A stretch of 64,000 nt of DNA from NCBI GenBank assembly GCA_020744225.1, contig JAGMWG010000006.1, positions 930,001 through 994,000 of the forward strand, written 5' to 3'. A program made the translations under genes and the position numbers. The notes beneath the pieces are model-generated. The model made no database searches. It saw only the letters and a list, made by a program, of their open reading frames with translations, and was not told where the DNA came from. Below, in pieces: positions 11,619 to 22,354 of this stretch (position 1 is the stretch's first letter; each line of letters opens with the position of its first letter). This DNA comes from Paraphoma chrysanthemicola (Eukaryota > Ascomycota > Dothideomycetes > Pleosporales > Phaeosphaeriaceae).

Positions 11619-12467
11619 CTAATTGCAGGCAGCACAGTTGAAGATGCACTTCCAGCACCGCTTATTCTCTTTTGATGGAAGAACAGGTAGACCGGATGCC
11701 TTCGCGGCTGCAAATTCCTCGGCGATATCCTTGACGACGTCCAGGGTTTGATGCCAATCAGAAGGGCCATGTAGGAGAGACGCCTTGGCGGCTGCGAACT
11801 CCTCAGCAATTTTCTCGGCGACAGGCAGCGCTCGGGGAGTCGCAGATGACTTGAAGTTCTTGACGCTGTTGTCCATGAATTCCTTGAGGCCAGGAATTCC
11901 CCATTGCCAGAATAGGCGAGGAGTTGCAGATGGATTCCTTTCCTTGATGAAGCTTGCCATGACGGCTTTGAGAGCTGGATCATACAGTCGGTGTGTGGCA
12001 CTAGGGATAGCAGGTGTGACAACGGAAGTCAAGGTCCTGGTTGCCTTCAAGTCCTTGGCATTCTTCTCCATGAACTCCTCCAGGCCTGGAATGTCCCATG
12101 GCCAGAATGGACGAAGGGTTGCAGATGCTTTGATGTCCTTGATGAAGCTTGCCACGACGTCCTTGAGAGACGGATCATCCAGTCGGTGCGTGCCACTAGG
12201 GGCGGCCGACACAATAACCGTAGGCATGGTCTCGGATGCCTCCGAGTCCTCGATAGACTTGATCACTCCGTCCAGGAAGCTCGTGAGGTGAGTCAAGTCG
12301 GTGTGGCGGTGAACAGGAGTAGAAGATGCGGGCTTGCTCTTTACGATGGCCAGCGACGACGATGAAGGGGCCGTAGTAGTGACAGATACGGAGACCTGCG
12401 TGGTTGGTGCCGCAACAGTAAAGCGTAGCAGGGCGGAGAAGACGACGAGGAACTCAAGGAAGGACAT
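11619..12467 (-). CDS. Secreted repeat protein with possible Kex2-released Cys-rich C-terminal peptide
   Basis: Intronless, 282 residues. A signal peptide (SFLEFLVVFSALLRFTVAAP) is followed by a Ser/Thr-rich linker. Two imperfect 65-residue repeats follow, with anchors at residues 93 (THRLDDPSLK) and 158 (THRLYDPALK); each carries a [VA]xASFIK block, a FWxWxIPGL[EK]EFM block and SAT/ATR spacers. A degenerate earlier copy begins near residue 53. The 11-residue string IAEEFAAAKAS occurs twice (220-230, 248-258). The protein ends with KR (269-270) followed by the 12-residue tail CWKCIFNCAACN. KR is the classic Kex2 cleavage site. This layout recalls fungal Kex2-processed repeat proteins, pheromone precursors and effectors. 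No family recognised. Confidence 0.75.
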   Translation of the reverse strand: MSFLEFLVVFSALLRFTVAAPTTQVSVSVTTTAPSSSSLAIVKSKPASSTPVHRHTDLTHLTSFLDGVIKSIEDSEASETMPTVIVSAAPSGTHRLDDPSLKDVVASFIKDIKASATLRPFWPWDIPGLEEFMEKNAKDLKATRTLTSVVTPAIPSATHRLYDPALKAVMASFIKERNPSATPRLFWQWGIPGLKEFMDNSVKNFKSSATPRALPVAEKIAEEFAAAKASLLHGPSDWHQTLDVVKDIAEEFAAAKASGLPVLPSKENKRCWKCIFNCAACN

Positions 12468-12860
12468 TGTCTGAAGATGAGGTGTGTAAATTTTGATAAT
12501 CAGCTTCAGTTAAAGTGGCGTAAGTTGTGGTTCGAAGTGTTGCTTCGTTTGCGTTCAAATTTCTCTCTGAAAGGGGAGTGCTTGAAGGTGGTAAGAAATG
12601 TGGATGATCTGAATGGAAGGCATAGATGGTTTTCTGGGGTTTATAAGTTTTGGAGCAGAGAAAGCATATATTGTGCAAGATGGTGTTTGGTACGGAAATT
12701 CAACAAGGCTGCAACCACAACACTGTTGCCAGAAAATCATGGGGTACCAGAACCAAACTATTGCAACCCTTAGATGTTCCCAACAAACAAAGTCGCATGG
12801 ATGCGCAAAGTGGAAGAATATTAAAGCGGGCCACAAGATGAAACCAACACCAATGCCTAC
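12468..12860. other. Intergenic region, no gene seen
   Basis: Promoter of the secreted repeat gene and 3' flank of the hydrolase gene. AT-rich relative to its neighbours, with only short frames. Confidence 0.5.
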
Positions 12861-13805
12861 CTAGGTACCCACCTTGACATACTCTTCAGGTTCTCTTTCG
12901 CCCATGAGGCTGTCGAGAATTTCCTCCACGTCCCGGAACACGTAGCTAGTATGCCCTTCGCCTTCTCTCAGATGTAGCACACTGTCCGGCATCTCCTCAA
13001 TTGCCTTCGTTGGCATACTCACCGGACAATTAATGTCGTCTGTACCGTGCCATAGCGATAGCGTAATGTCGGCTTCGCCAACACTGAGCTCGCTTAGTTC
13101 GAATCCCCATGGAGATCCAAATAAGTTCGCCTCCCATGCCGCTCCCTGGCTGCCTTTCGCAAAGCTTTCTCTGGTCATGGCTACGAAGACCGGCCATACC
13201 AGGGGATCTTTGATGACTTGCACATCTTTGGGATGGCGGGTATCAATGTCTTTGCTCATCAACTCTTCTAAGACCGTCGGGTCTTCATTTCTCGCTGCCT
13301 TGCCAATAGCGTTGTCGAAGAGGAACGATGTGAGCCCGGTCATCCATGGCGCAATCCAGAATAACACTCGGCTCATAGTCATCATGCCTGCAGTGCCATA
13401 TTTTGCTGGGTATAAGCCGCTGACGATTGTGACTCCCAACAAGCGTTCCTTTGGTATCGACTTGACGCAGGCCAGCGCATATGGACCGCCTCCCGACACA
13501 CCCAGTACGTAAAACTCGTTGACTTTGAGGTGGTCCGCGAGCGCCACGACATCGGTTGGCCAGTCCAGAAGTCGACGGTTGGGCTGGAAGCTAGATAGAC
13601 CGGCGCCCGGTCTGTCGGGAGAGACGAGGCGTATGCTATGTTTCGCAGCGGCAGAGTGCAGAAGCTTCCCTTCGTAGCGCGACGAAGGGAAACCGTGGAA
13701 ATAGAAGACGGTTGTGCGGGGTACTGGGCTACCATATATCGCATAAGACAATGTGCGGCCATCGCCAAGCCTGACGCTTTCGCTTTCGAGCATCGCGTGC
13801 GGCAT
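12861..13805 (-). CDS. Alpha/beta hydrolase
   Basis: Single exon, 314 residues. Alpha/beta-hydrolase fold landmarks: an oxyanion-side FYFHGFPSSRYEG loop, PDRPGAGLSS, the nucleophile elbow GVSGGG (Ser within GxSxG), an acidic candidate in HGTDDINCPV, and the catalytic His in EGEGHTSYVF near the C-terminus. The length and the LSYAIYGSP start fit the epoxide-hydrolase/haloperoxidase-like group common in ascomycetes. There is no signal peptide, so it is probably cytosolic. Substrate unknown. Confidence 0.88.
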   Translation of the reverse strand: MPHAMLESESVRLGDGRTLSYAIYGSPVPRTTVFYFHGFPSSRYEGKLLHSAAAKHSIRLVSPDRPGAGLSSFQPNRRLLDWPTDVVALADHLKVNEFYVLGVSGGGPYALACVKSIPKERLLGVTIVSGLYPAKYGTAGMMTMSRVLFWIAPWMTGLTSFLFDNAIGKAARNEDPTVLEELMSKDIDTRHPKDVQVIKDPLVWPVFVAMTRESFAKGSQGAAWEANLFGSPWGFELSELSVGEADITLSLWHGTDDINCPVSMPTKAIEEMPDSVLHLREGEGHTSYVFRDVEEILDSLMGEREPEEYVKVGT

Positions 13806-15171
13806 CTTTTGCCGGCCTTTCGTAGTGGGAAGCGCACTGTATGAAAATATGAGTTTGTTGGTTTGAAATCTTCACGGTGGTTGAGTGTGCTTTATGAAGT
13901 GCGTGGCAAGGTGCATTAGGTTAGAGTGAGACATTTCCATGTGAACTAGGTGGCCTTGAGCGAAGTGCTGCTGTGACCCAACGCGGTGTGATGCGCAGGC
14001 AGTGCAGGGCGGGGTGCGTGAGATTGCTGGAGGATTGTTGCGCCCAGATGCGCTAACATCCGAGAGGGCATAGCACCCACTAGATCCCGATGCCTGTCTC
14101 GACATCACCTGCGCTTTCTCATCTTATGCACCACTGCTGCGTGTGCTCGATGCTGTTGTCATGGCCGATCTTCCTTCTTGTGAACACGCTGCTGTTCGTT
14201 TGCATCACCATATCTCGTCCTGCACTCGAATACAACACGTTAGGCGCCCCAACCGGGTCTGTGTCCAAAGCCTTGCATCTGAGCCACGCCGAAATTTGGT
14301 CCAACGGCTCCCGAGCATGCATGCGCACGACCACACTACGATCCATCTTGCGTCTGTGTACCCAGTTGGGGCATTCTAGTACCGTTGGTTGGCTCAGCGA
14401 GGATCACCAAAATTGGACTGCGGATGTCTTCCTACAAGTCTCCAGGCTCTTGCGTACTGACGATACCGGCGAGCTGCAATCACAAGCCCTCGAAATGTCT
14501 GAGCAGTCCGCTAACACTTCAACGAGAGGATGCCTAGCCACATCTCGTCAAAATTTGATTTTGCATATCGAGGTTCACTCAGCCATCGATGAACAAATAG
14601 TCAGATGCTGGCATACGTTTCCAAATCACATCACGTGTGGCAAATGCGCTTGTGCTACAGCAAGACTGCAATCTAGAATTTGACCAGAATATGTCCGATT
14701 GAAAGAGACTTCTATGGCAAGCTCAATAGACAGTCGCTGTCATGCGAAAGCATGTCAAGTTCACAGCCGATCAGAACAGCGCAATGAGGCTTTCGGATAG
14801 AAATGGCCATGAACATACACTACAAACAAAAAGCTAAGGTAATGTCGTAAAGTACATTTCTTTCGGCGGTAGCTGCCTGGCTTGCTGGCCGTCTGATATC
14901 GAAACCCATACGCGAGCTCTTGCATATCCAAGACTGACCGTGCCATCGTGTCTCGCCTGGAAGTTATCCAGCTATGCGAATGTCATATCGTTCATTGGGA
15001 ACGACAGGCGCTTCTCCGGCCTTCCTCCGTGCCAATTCTCGTCCAATCGGGACGTAGCGCAGTGTTGCGAATCGCGCAACGTGTCGACAAATTGTGTCAA
15101 CTTATTTTGGTTGCTTTTTGTTCTGCAATGGGCAGTGCAACGTGGCTTCTTTGAGCCACAAGATCCCTCAT
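13806..15171. other. Intergenic region, no convincing gene
   Basis: 1.37 kb. A 197-codon plus frame (14090-14683) begins with a hydrophobic segment but then loses coding character and shows no domain. It is not called. No tRNA-like cloverleaf noticed. Confidence 0.4.
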
Positions 15172-16071
15172 TTATGGGTGATCTCTTCGGACATGTCTCA
15201 TCATGTTATCCCTCCTTTTGAAGGTTCTCTGACAGCCGGAAACCTCGCATGAAATGGTGAGTGCATCGCCATATCGATGTAGAGCGCGGGTGTGTCGCTC
15301 CAGATCAGCCTTGAGGCTGAAGGCTCGCTGGTTGCAGCTGAGCGCGAGGCATTTGAACCGCCGGTTGTGTTTGCGGTTCACGTGTTTACTAAAAGTACGA
15401 TATCAGCATGGAATTGGATAAGCTTGATAAAAGTTGGGCACTTACTTCAACTCGCATCGTCGTGCGAAGGTTTGTTCGCAATCTACACATCGAAGTGGTT
15501 GCGAAGCATGACCAAGTTGAAGACGAGGAAGCTGATTGAGCTTCTCTGGTACGAAGGTGATCGACCGTTCGGTCGAAAGGTCCGAGATTGTCGGAGTCGT
15601 GCATGTAGATGCACTGCTTGCGTCGTTGGTCAACGCTGGCGTGGAAGATCGTGTCGCTGAGGTAACTGCGGGGATGCTAAGAAAATCCTCTGAGTCGGTC
15701 TGACTCCGTAATGCGACGTTGCTGGGTCGGTCTGACCCCTGTTGCGGAAGAATACACCCATCTACTGATGCTGTGTAGCTTCGTAGCCCGTCATTCAGAT
15801 ATGGCAGGTGAATGACGGGATTAAGTCCGAGTTCAAAGTCGTATGGCGAAAAAGCAAGTGCAGAATGCGCATCTCGGGTGTGAAACTCGTGTCGGGGTTG
15901 AGGTTGTGGCGCGGCAGGACGAGGAGGTTGGTGGTCCTCGCTCGAGTCGTTTGGGCTTGATTCGCCCCTGGAATGACTGTCCGCGCTATTTCTTCCGCAG
16001 CACCGATCTGGTGTATGATAACAATGGTCACTGGGAGGTGACGTGAAAACGAATGAAGAGGCGGAAACTTT
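15172..16071 (-). CDS. C2H2 zinc-finger protein A (tandem paralogue), 5' end uncertain
   Basis: Minus frame open for about 280 codons once a 57-nt intron 15389-15445 (GTAAGT donor, TAG acceptor) is removed. Three C-terminal C2H2 fingers: CVDCEQTFARRCELNKHVN..H (split by the intron), CLALSC..H....H and CEVSGC..H....H ending RRDNMMRHVRRDHP. The N-terminal part is Ser/Pro/Asp-rich (SSPNDSSEDHQPP) with the motif FELGLNPVIHLPYL. No in-frame ATG exists upstream of the fingers. The frame opens only after a TGA at 16072-16074, so the start must lie in an unidentified upstream exon or the gene is broken. Probably a nuclear DNA-binding protein. It is homologous to the neighbour at 16751-17545. Confidence 0.7.
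15692..15738. repeat. Two matching mini-hairpins
   Basis: GAGTC-GGTCT-GACTC at 15692-15706 and GGGTC-GGTCT-GACCC at 15724-15738: the same five-base loop, with stems that differ by a compensated A/G change, 32 bp apart. They lie inside the open frame of zinc-finger gene A. Confidence 0.6.
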
Positions 16072-16083
16072 TCAGTTTCCGCC
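16060..16083. repeat. Perfect 10-bp inverted repeat with 4-nt loop
   Basis: GGCGGAAACT (16060-16069), loop TTTC, AGTTTCCGCC (16074-16083). It sits where the open frame of zinc-finger gene A begins, so it is in its 5' region or an upstream intron. It could be a palindromic binding site or an RNA hairpin. Confidence 0.7.
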
Positions 16084-16750
16084 AAAGACGGAAAGAAAGG
16101 AAAGCAAAAAAGGCTTCGCGGCAGCCGCCTCGAAGGCGTCGCCGCGGGGTAGATGGACTTTGCAAGCGACAGGAAGCTCCGCCCTGACGACGAAGACTGA
16201 CAGCCGAGGTAGAGTGAAGTGGAAACAATGTATCGATACACAGGTATGGAGGGCACATCGACAGCATTATGTATGCCCAAGCCACCGAGGAGGCATGCCA
16301 CGAGCTGAGAGGGTGACGAAAAGTGGCGCTGAATGCCAGAACAATTTACAGCCAATCAATCATGAGATATGGACCTGGGTATGCCTCAGGATGCACGCCA
16401 AGCTTTTGTGTGGGGCAGGGCGCTTCGAGACAAAAGCTAATCCGAAAGGCTGAACTGTCATGGTATGCCTCCTAGACTTGGCAAGCCCACCTCGCCTCTT
16501 GTCTCTTCCTTTACGGGAGCGTGGGAGCAACAGGTCAACACGATGGTATGCTAGATCAATTACCCGTTTCGAGCCTGGTATCAGCCGGCAACAATATAAG
16601 TGTCGTTTACTGGCAAGCAACGTCTGTACCAAAACACGTCACACAAGCGTAGGAGATCGTGATCGACCGTAAATGCATAGCGATCTTCTTGCATACACAC
16701 AAGCGCAACTTCCTCGCGTTCTCCCTCTTCCTCTCCAGCGTGGTACTCCA

Positions 16751-17545
16751 CTAGTGATCCTTTTTGACATGCCGAAGCATGTTGTCCCTTCTCGAGAACA
16801 TTTTCACACAACCCAACACATTGCAACAAATCTTAGGGGTTGAATTTTCCCGATGAACCGTACCCATATGGCGCTTCAGATCAAGTTTCAGCCCGAAAGG
16901 TGGTTGAGGGCAGCCCCGTATGCGGCAAGGGTATCGTCGTTCGTGTGCACTCACGATGTGCTTGCTTCACGTGAATTGTCAGCTCGTGAAAGAGAGTTTC
17001 GAGTTGTGAGAGACAGCTTACTTGAGATCACAGCGTCGATAATAGGTTGCACTGCAATAATTGCAGCCGAATGTCCAGTTGGCGGGACCGGGAGAGGTGT
17101 CCGAGGTGAATTGAGAGTCCGCCTGCGCCGCGGAAGGGCATCGGGTGGACAACGCACTGGAAGATGAGTCGCCTGGAATCCACGCTGTCACATTGTTTAA
17201 ACATATGGTTGGATTATTTATGTTGTTCTTTTCCATGAGCGTGGCTTCGTCATCAAGCAGAAGCATTCCCGAGTCGAATTGGTATTGCGTCCGATGCGAA
17301 ACAAGCTTCAGGCCTGTCCCGACGTTACCTGCAGAAGCAGGGATCGAGTCGCATGCTGCAGCGACCGTAAGGTATGGTCGGTGTATATCGGGATCAATGT
17401 CGAGCTCAACGTCATGCTGAGTTACGAAGCGTTGGTTCTTGTCAGTCTCATACCTCTTTTCATACTGAAATTGTTGAAGAGATGTATGATACTGACAAGA
17501 ATCAACGTATCTTACTGCATCATAGAGCGCTGAAGCCGTGAAGTA
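16751..17545 (-). CDS. C2H2 zinc-finger protein B (tandem paralogue), 5' end uncertain
   Basis: Same architecture as gene A. The minus frame is open for about 245 codons after removing a 57-nt intron 16965-17021 (GTAAGC donor, ctgac branch, AAG acceptor). The intron sits at the identical finger position, giving CDLNKHIVSAHERRYPC, against CELNKHVNRKHNRRFKC in gene A. Three C2H2 fingers end at RRDNMLRHVKKDH. The upstream motif VELDIDPDIHRPYL aligns with FELGLNPVIHLPYL of gene A, so homology extends beyond the fingers. The first in-frame ATG is at 17266, but paralogue similarity continues well upstream of it and the frame starts at a TAG (17546-17548). A 5' exon is therefore likely missing from this model. 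Confidence 0.7.
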
Positions 17546-17548
17546 CTA

Positions 17549-18438
17549 GAGTAAACGGCGAAGACTGTGTAGGTCTCCGCCGTCACGAAAAATTAGAAAA
17601 GAAAGATGGGCGTTTCCATGCCCGATACCGCAAAGTCGCGGCGGTAGTGGTGGTGGAATCGCTATGAGGTATTGATAATAATTCGTTAAGCCAGAGGGAG
17701 AGATATGAGGTAAAACAAAGCTCTCGTCGGGCGGCCGAGGCCGCAGTGAAGATGTTGTGATTTAGAAGAGCGAGAAGGATCAGACCGGACTAAATACCAC
17801 GAATCCCACGGGACACATGCTCGAGAACCCCGGGCCCCCGAGAATTAGGTGGTAGATCTAGCCAATGAAAGAAAAAGGCGAGACTGTGTGCCTCATATGC
17901 AGGCTGAACTTGGGCGTCGTGAGGTGCATGGAAGTGGCACAAGGCTGTAAATCATGATGTGCCCCTCGAAGTGTCCCGAGGTCAATGCACCGGCCAATGA
18001 CACTTACTGATCTATCATCAAAGCCCGCACATAGCTCGTCAGTTTATCCTTTCTGGTGAATGGCATAGCATCTTCAGCATCTAGACACCGAAATGCAACT
18101 CCCTCCTCACCAGGACTGTGCTTGGCTATGATATGATGGTGAAAGTCGGCTTCGAAGCTGGATAGCTTTTGGGTGCACACAACCTATGATCATATTGCAA
18201 GCTTCTCATGGCGCCGGAAGACTTTTTTGCTCTAAGTTGGTCAGCAAGCTATAGTCGCTTGAAGGCTTGGCGTTGCGTGCTTAGGTTGTGGGCGTCATCC
18301 TGCAGGCCAAGATTTGAGGCTCCCAACGCACGAGGCTGAACAACCGCGAATGTCTCCCTGATCACCAACTAAGGCAAAATCTAATAGTGAAACCAAGTAA
18401 TGTGATACTGATAAGCAGTAAAGGAAATGCCTCTATAC
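17549..18438. other. Intergenic region, no gene seen
   Basis: About 890 bases upstream of zinc-finger gene B and downstream of the flavoenzyme gene. The missing first exon of gene B may be here, but no convincing ATG-donor pair was found. Confidence 0.4.
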
Positions 18439-20433
18439 TCAAGCGTCAAGTCCCGCCCACGGCTTCCTACACAGCCTCCCCGTCTCATCCGGCGCCCAAT
18501 TTTCGCTCCCCACACAACTAATACACCAAAGTACCGACTCTGGATCATATTTCCCCTTCACTTCCCTCAGCCTTGCATAATTTTTGCCAAAGAAATCATG
18601 CTGCCAATTCGGATCGAAAGGATCACCCTCATTCTGATAACTCCCGCTCTCCGGCGCAAGACTCTTGAGTAGTGACACCTGCTCATACTTCATCCTGTTG
18701 AAGACAGGTTGTGCTTCAGCGAACGTATCATTATCTCTAAAGCCGTCTGAGATGACGAGATGTAAAACTGCGTATGCCCATGCTGGCGTTACGGATACAC
18801 TTCCATCTCTGCCCGTCTGGTTGTTTGCGATAATATATGGTTGCAAGACCTGGCCAGCAGCAGCTTGACCTGGGGGCGGCGCAGCGAGCTTTTGCAACAC
18901 GGTAGATAATTGCTGCGGGTTAGCCAGGGATGAAGTGGGAAGTAGTCGTGATCCGAGGGTTGCGCCGCCGACGGCGACTGCTTCGTCCCCGATTGTGGAG
19001 TTCCAGAGGGAAAAGAAGTCTGGGTATGCCTGGACTGAGGACTGGTAAATGATTTTTGTGCCGTTCATGGGATCGAGTCTGGCTGTGATTGGCTCGAGAA
19101 GTGCTTCAGCAGTGCCATTGGGCTTGTTGTAAAGATTGAAACCCCATGACCAGAGCCAGGATGTTGATCCAGGGACAGCGCTCGGCGGTAACAACGTTGA
19201 GTAACCTTGTAAACCGCCAGCTTTGAGTCTGGGAAAGTCGGACATGATGTATGCGACGAGGTCCCAGAATACGGTCTGGTTCGTATTATCGACGAGCGAA
19301 AGCGAGAAGTTGTGTCGCGTGCTTTGGGGCGATGGGTAGGCTTTCATGGTCACAGACGTTACGACGCCGAACGTTCCTCCTCCGCCTCCACGGAGAGCGA
19401 AAAACAGATCTGGATTGACGCAAGGATTTGCGGTACGCAATTCGCCATCAGGAGTTACAACACGAAGCTCGAGGACGTTGTCAACACTGAGTCCGTAGTC
19501 GCTGGACAGAGGGCCATGACCTAGCTCGTCAGTAAGTGGATGTTCCTGAAGTATTTTTGGCTAGGCAGTTACCGACCTCCGCTGCTGAAGTGTCCTACAA
19601 TGCCGACATCTTGTGCTGATCCTGCAACTATGATCGCATTGTGCTTGGCCGATGCTTCGTAGACGTCGCGACCTTGTTCTCCGGCCGCTATAGTAAACGC
19701 TATCTGTGTGGAGTTGCGCGGGCACGACTCAGGTACAAAGTTCTCGTGGTACTGTATACCTCGCATGTGATGTGTCCATACCCTACCAGTATCAGTCAAT
19801 CTTCAATTCGACCCACATTTCGGACTGCAACTTACGACAAACTTCCAAATGCAGTACTTCTGCCCTGAAAGCTATGTCCCGTACTCTTAACATTCAACCT
19901 CACATTGTGTTCCTTAGCAAACTTGACTGCAGCAACAACATGTTTCTCCTCCGTCGCATTCACACTATACGCCGGAAAGCCGCCGATAGTACAACCTTTA
20001 CTTCTAGCCGTTACGTCGCCCGTGACACTCGTGCCGTTAGGGAAAATCGGCGGACAGGAGTTATTCGCCCACCATGGCCAGCCGATGCTGATAGGATCTG
20101 AGGCATGGAAAGTGGAACTGAACCAGCTAGCAAGAACAGTCTCGCATGCTTTGGTGTCGTAATTCGGCTCATTCGGGTAGCATACTGAGGCGGGCGGGAT
20201 GCCTTGGATGAGTCTACCGGATAGTGTGTTATTCAGTGTGTTGAAGGCGCCTGATGAGGGCCAACATTGGGCGCCGGGAGTCTGACAGAATGAGTACGCA
20301 TATGTGTAGGAGGATACAAGTGGCTTACGCATTTGCAATCTGGTTCAAGGGTTGTGCTCGTTGGCGCGGCTTCGCCCTTGCCAGTGGAGAATACGACGAA
20401 AGAACCGTGAAAAAGAAGAAGTCGTAGATACAT
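18439..20433 (-). CDS. Secreted FAD-linked oxidoreductase (isoamyl-alcohol-oxidase/BBE-like)
   Basis: Four exons, with introns 20282-20328, 19783-19835 and 19521-19576 (the last using a GTCGGT donor), giving about 612 residues. The N-terminal hydrophobic segment MYLRLLLFHGSFVVFS is a signal peptide. CTPGAQCWPS and IPPASVCYPNEPNYD are typical of the fungal isoamyl alcohol oxidase group. VKSTGHSFQGRST carries the likely flavin-linking His. GHFSSGGHGPLSSDYG, built across the last splice, and ALRGGGGGTFGVVT are FAD-binding PCMH-fold motifs. The C-terminus has the BBE-type FFGKNYARLREVKGKYDP. N-glycosylation sequons are frequent. Oxidises a small alcohol or secondary metabolite; substrate unknown. 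Confidence 0.92.
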
Positions 20434-21543
20434 GGTGACTATGTAGACCAACACCTGGTGTAACCATCATAACGTGTGGACCTTCCGTTCCGCGATGCGT
20501 TAAATACAGCCGGTTTCAATATGGGCGAGGCGTACGTGGAGTTTGCCCCCATTGGATCGATCACATTCAGCCTTGGACACAGCCATGTGCAAATCCGTAG
20601 ATCAGGAACCAGATGATTTACTGCACTCTAGCCACAAATGTGGAAGTTCACGTTGCCCCAATGGGAAGCAAATGCGAACCTCGTGGCGATTCACACGCTT
20701 TCACTGGTCGGTTTAGGTGACTGGTTTGGCAAGCTGTTTCCCCGCAACAAGCTTTCTGAAGCGGTACGCCTTGCCCGTTGTCTCCTGCTTTGCGAAGCCT
20801 TGCTGTGACGTGTGATGCCTCGATGCGAATGGTCGAGCCGCGATCCGGCCGTGTGGCTTGGGGAAAGTCTAGGCCCAAATGGGTAAGGCGGTCGATCAGT
20901 GCTCAGATGATCTACGCTCTGCCACGATCAGGTCGAACACCACAAATACAGAGCAAAAAAATCTTATTTACCATCTCTGGGCTTCGACATACTAGCGTGA
21001 ATGGCTGATATGGTTGCAATCGTGATGAAGAAGTTTGGACCAATGGTGCTCCTCGTAATCCGTGAGTACCTGGTTTCTTCCAAAGCATATGTATGGGCAG
21101 TTGTCTCCGACATTCTCGTATTGCGCGGTTCTCTCTCATCCCGTTAGCATTATGTCTTGGTAATGCGATTGAATCTACGCCCTCGATCTCTTGCTGAACG
21201 CTAGAAAGCTCGCTGTCTGCATACACAACAGTCCCACCAAATTTTCGAAAGCAGCTGCATCAGGCAATTGGACTGAATTGCTTGGGTCACATAAAATAGT
21301 CACCGAAACCACGACTCGATGCTTCCCTCTTCCCCTATCAACACTGACGAGACGTGGACGGTGTACACAAAGGTAACATTTTCTATGATGAACTGCGCTC
21401 AGCATCTACTACACTATTTCGAACACCACACACACAAGATACACCCTCCAAACACTGCTCAATTTCGGTCATATCCCACGCTCCAAAGGTCTCGTTCTCC
21501 GGCCCACTTACACAATCACATTCTTCTTCCCTCCATCAATAAC
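20434..21543. other. Intergenic region, no gene seen
   Basis: 1.1 kb between the flavoenzyme and the small secreted protein. Only short mutually overlapping frames; no domain or RNA gene recognised. Confidence 0.45.
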
Positions 21544-21789
21544 CTAGTCCGTCACATCGACATCCGCCTCTTCCTCGCTAATCTTTCGCTTCTTAACCTG
21601 ACCCATGCAGTCCTTGATCACCTGAACGGTCGGCTTTCCGCCAGAATAGAAGTTGGGGACTCGCGCTTTGAGACACTCGGCGAGTGTAGCGGGAGCTGGA
21701 TGACGACGAAAGTTTGTTTCAGGCTCGGGATGCGCAGCTGCAGTAACAGTGCCGGCAAGTACGGCCACGAGAAACTGAGAGAGTGTCAT
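21544..21789 (-). CDS. Small secreted protein, 81 residues
   Basis: ATG-initiated, single exon. MTLSQFLVAVLAGTVTAAAH is a clear signal peptide; the mature chain of about 62 residues has two Cys (AECLKAR, KDCMGQV), a KKRK basic site at about residues 66-69 and an acidic tail EEEADVDVTD. Size and layout fit a secreted effector-type protein or peptide precursor. No family recognised. Moderate confidence because the gene is short. Confidence 0.5.
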   Translation of the reverse strand: MTLSQFLVAVLAGTVTAAAHPEPETNFRRHPAPATLAECLKARVPNFYSGGKPTVQVIKDCMGQVKKRKISEEEADVDVTD

Positions 21790-22354
21790 GCTTGTGGTGG
21801 CTTCGTTGGAGAGGTCAGCTGGTATGGCTGAGTATACACACCGAACTTAAAGGCTCCCTGCCTGCGATGTTCGACGTGCCACGGATTGGGACGAATCAAG
21901 GAGACACTGGCATACCAAAGCCCATTGCCAGGCCTAGACCTTCTTCGAAACCTGATCATACAGTGGCAAGCGTTCGCACAGAGTAGTCGTGCCGTACGCA
22001 GGAGGTGTTTGACCGTCAGCTCAAAGCCCTTGAATCGAGTCCTGGGCCGTACCGCCCGGCTCAACGAGCCTCGCCGTGTGTACATGTTTCTTTGCCACCA
22101 TCAAGTCGGCCGTGTCATGCTCAGCAGATCCACCAAGCTGTTGGGATCTCATGTCATGGCCTTTTACGCCATCAAAACTAACCGAAGAGCTGTATCAAGA
22201 CAAATGAGGCGCAGGTGTACTGAGGGTATATGAACCCGAAGATACTGCATGCAAACAAGCAGCAACACTCACTCTTAGTATCTGCAGGATCTTGTCTTCG
22301 TTATATCCTGTCATTACCACTTTTCAGATCGTACATCTCTCACAAACCTCCAAA
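21790..22354. other. Intergenic region between divergent secreted-protein genes
   Basis: About 565 bases forming the promoters of two divergently transcribed secreted-protein genes. No other feature supported. Confidence 0.5.

Noticed and set aside
13095..13115. GTTCGAATCCCC resembling a tRNA B box
   Set aside because: It lies inside the alpha/beta hydrolase coding sequence and no cloverleaf can be drawn.
14090..14683. 197-codon plus-strand frame with hydrophobic N-terminus
   Set aside because: After the hydrophobic start the sequence has no coding character, overlaps open minus frames and shows no family resemblance.
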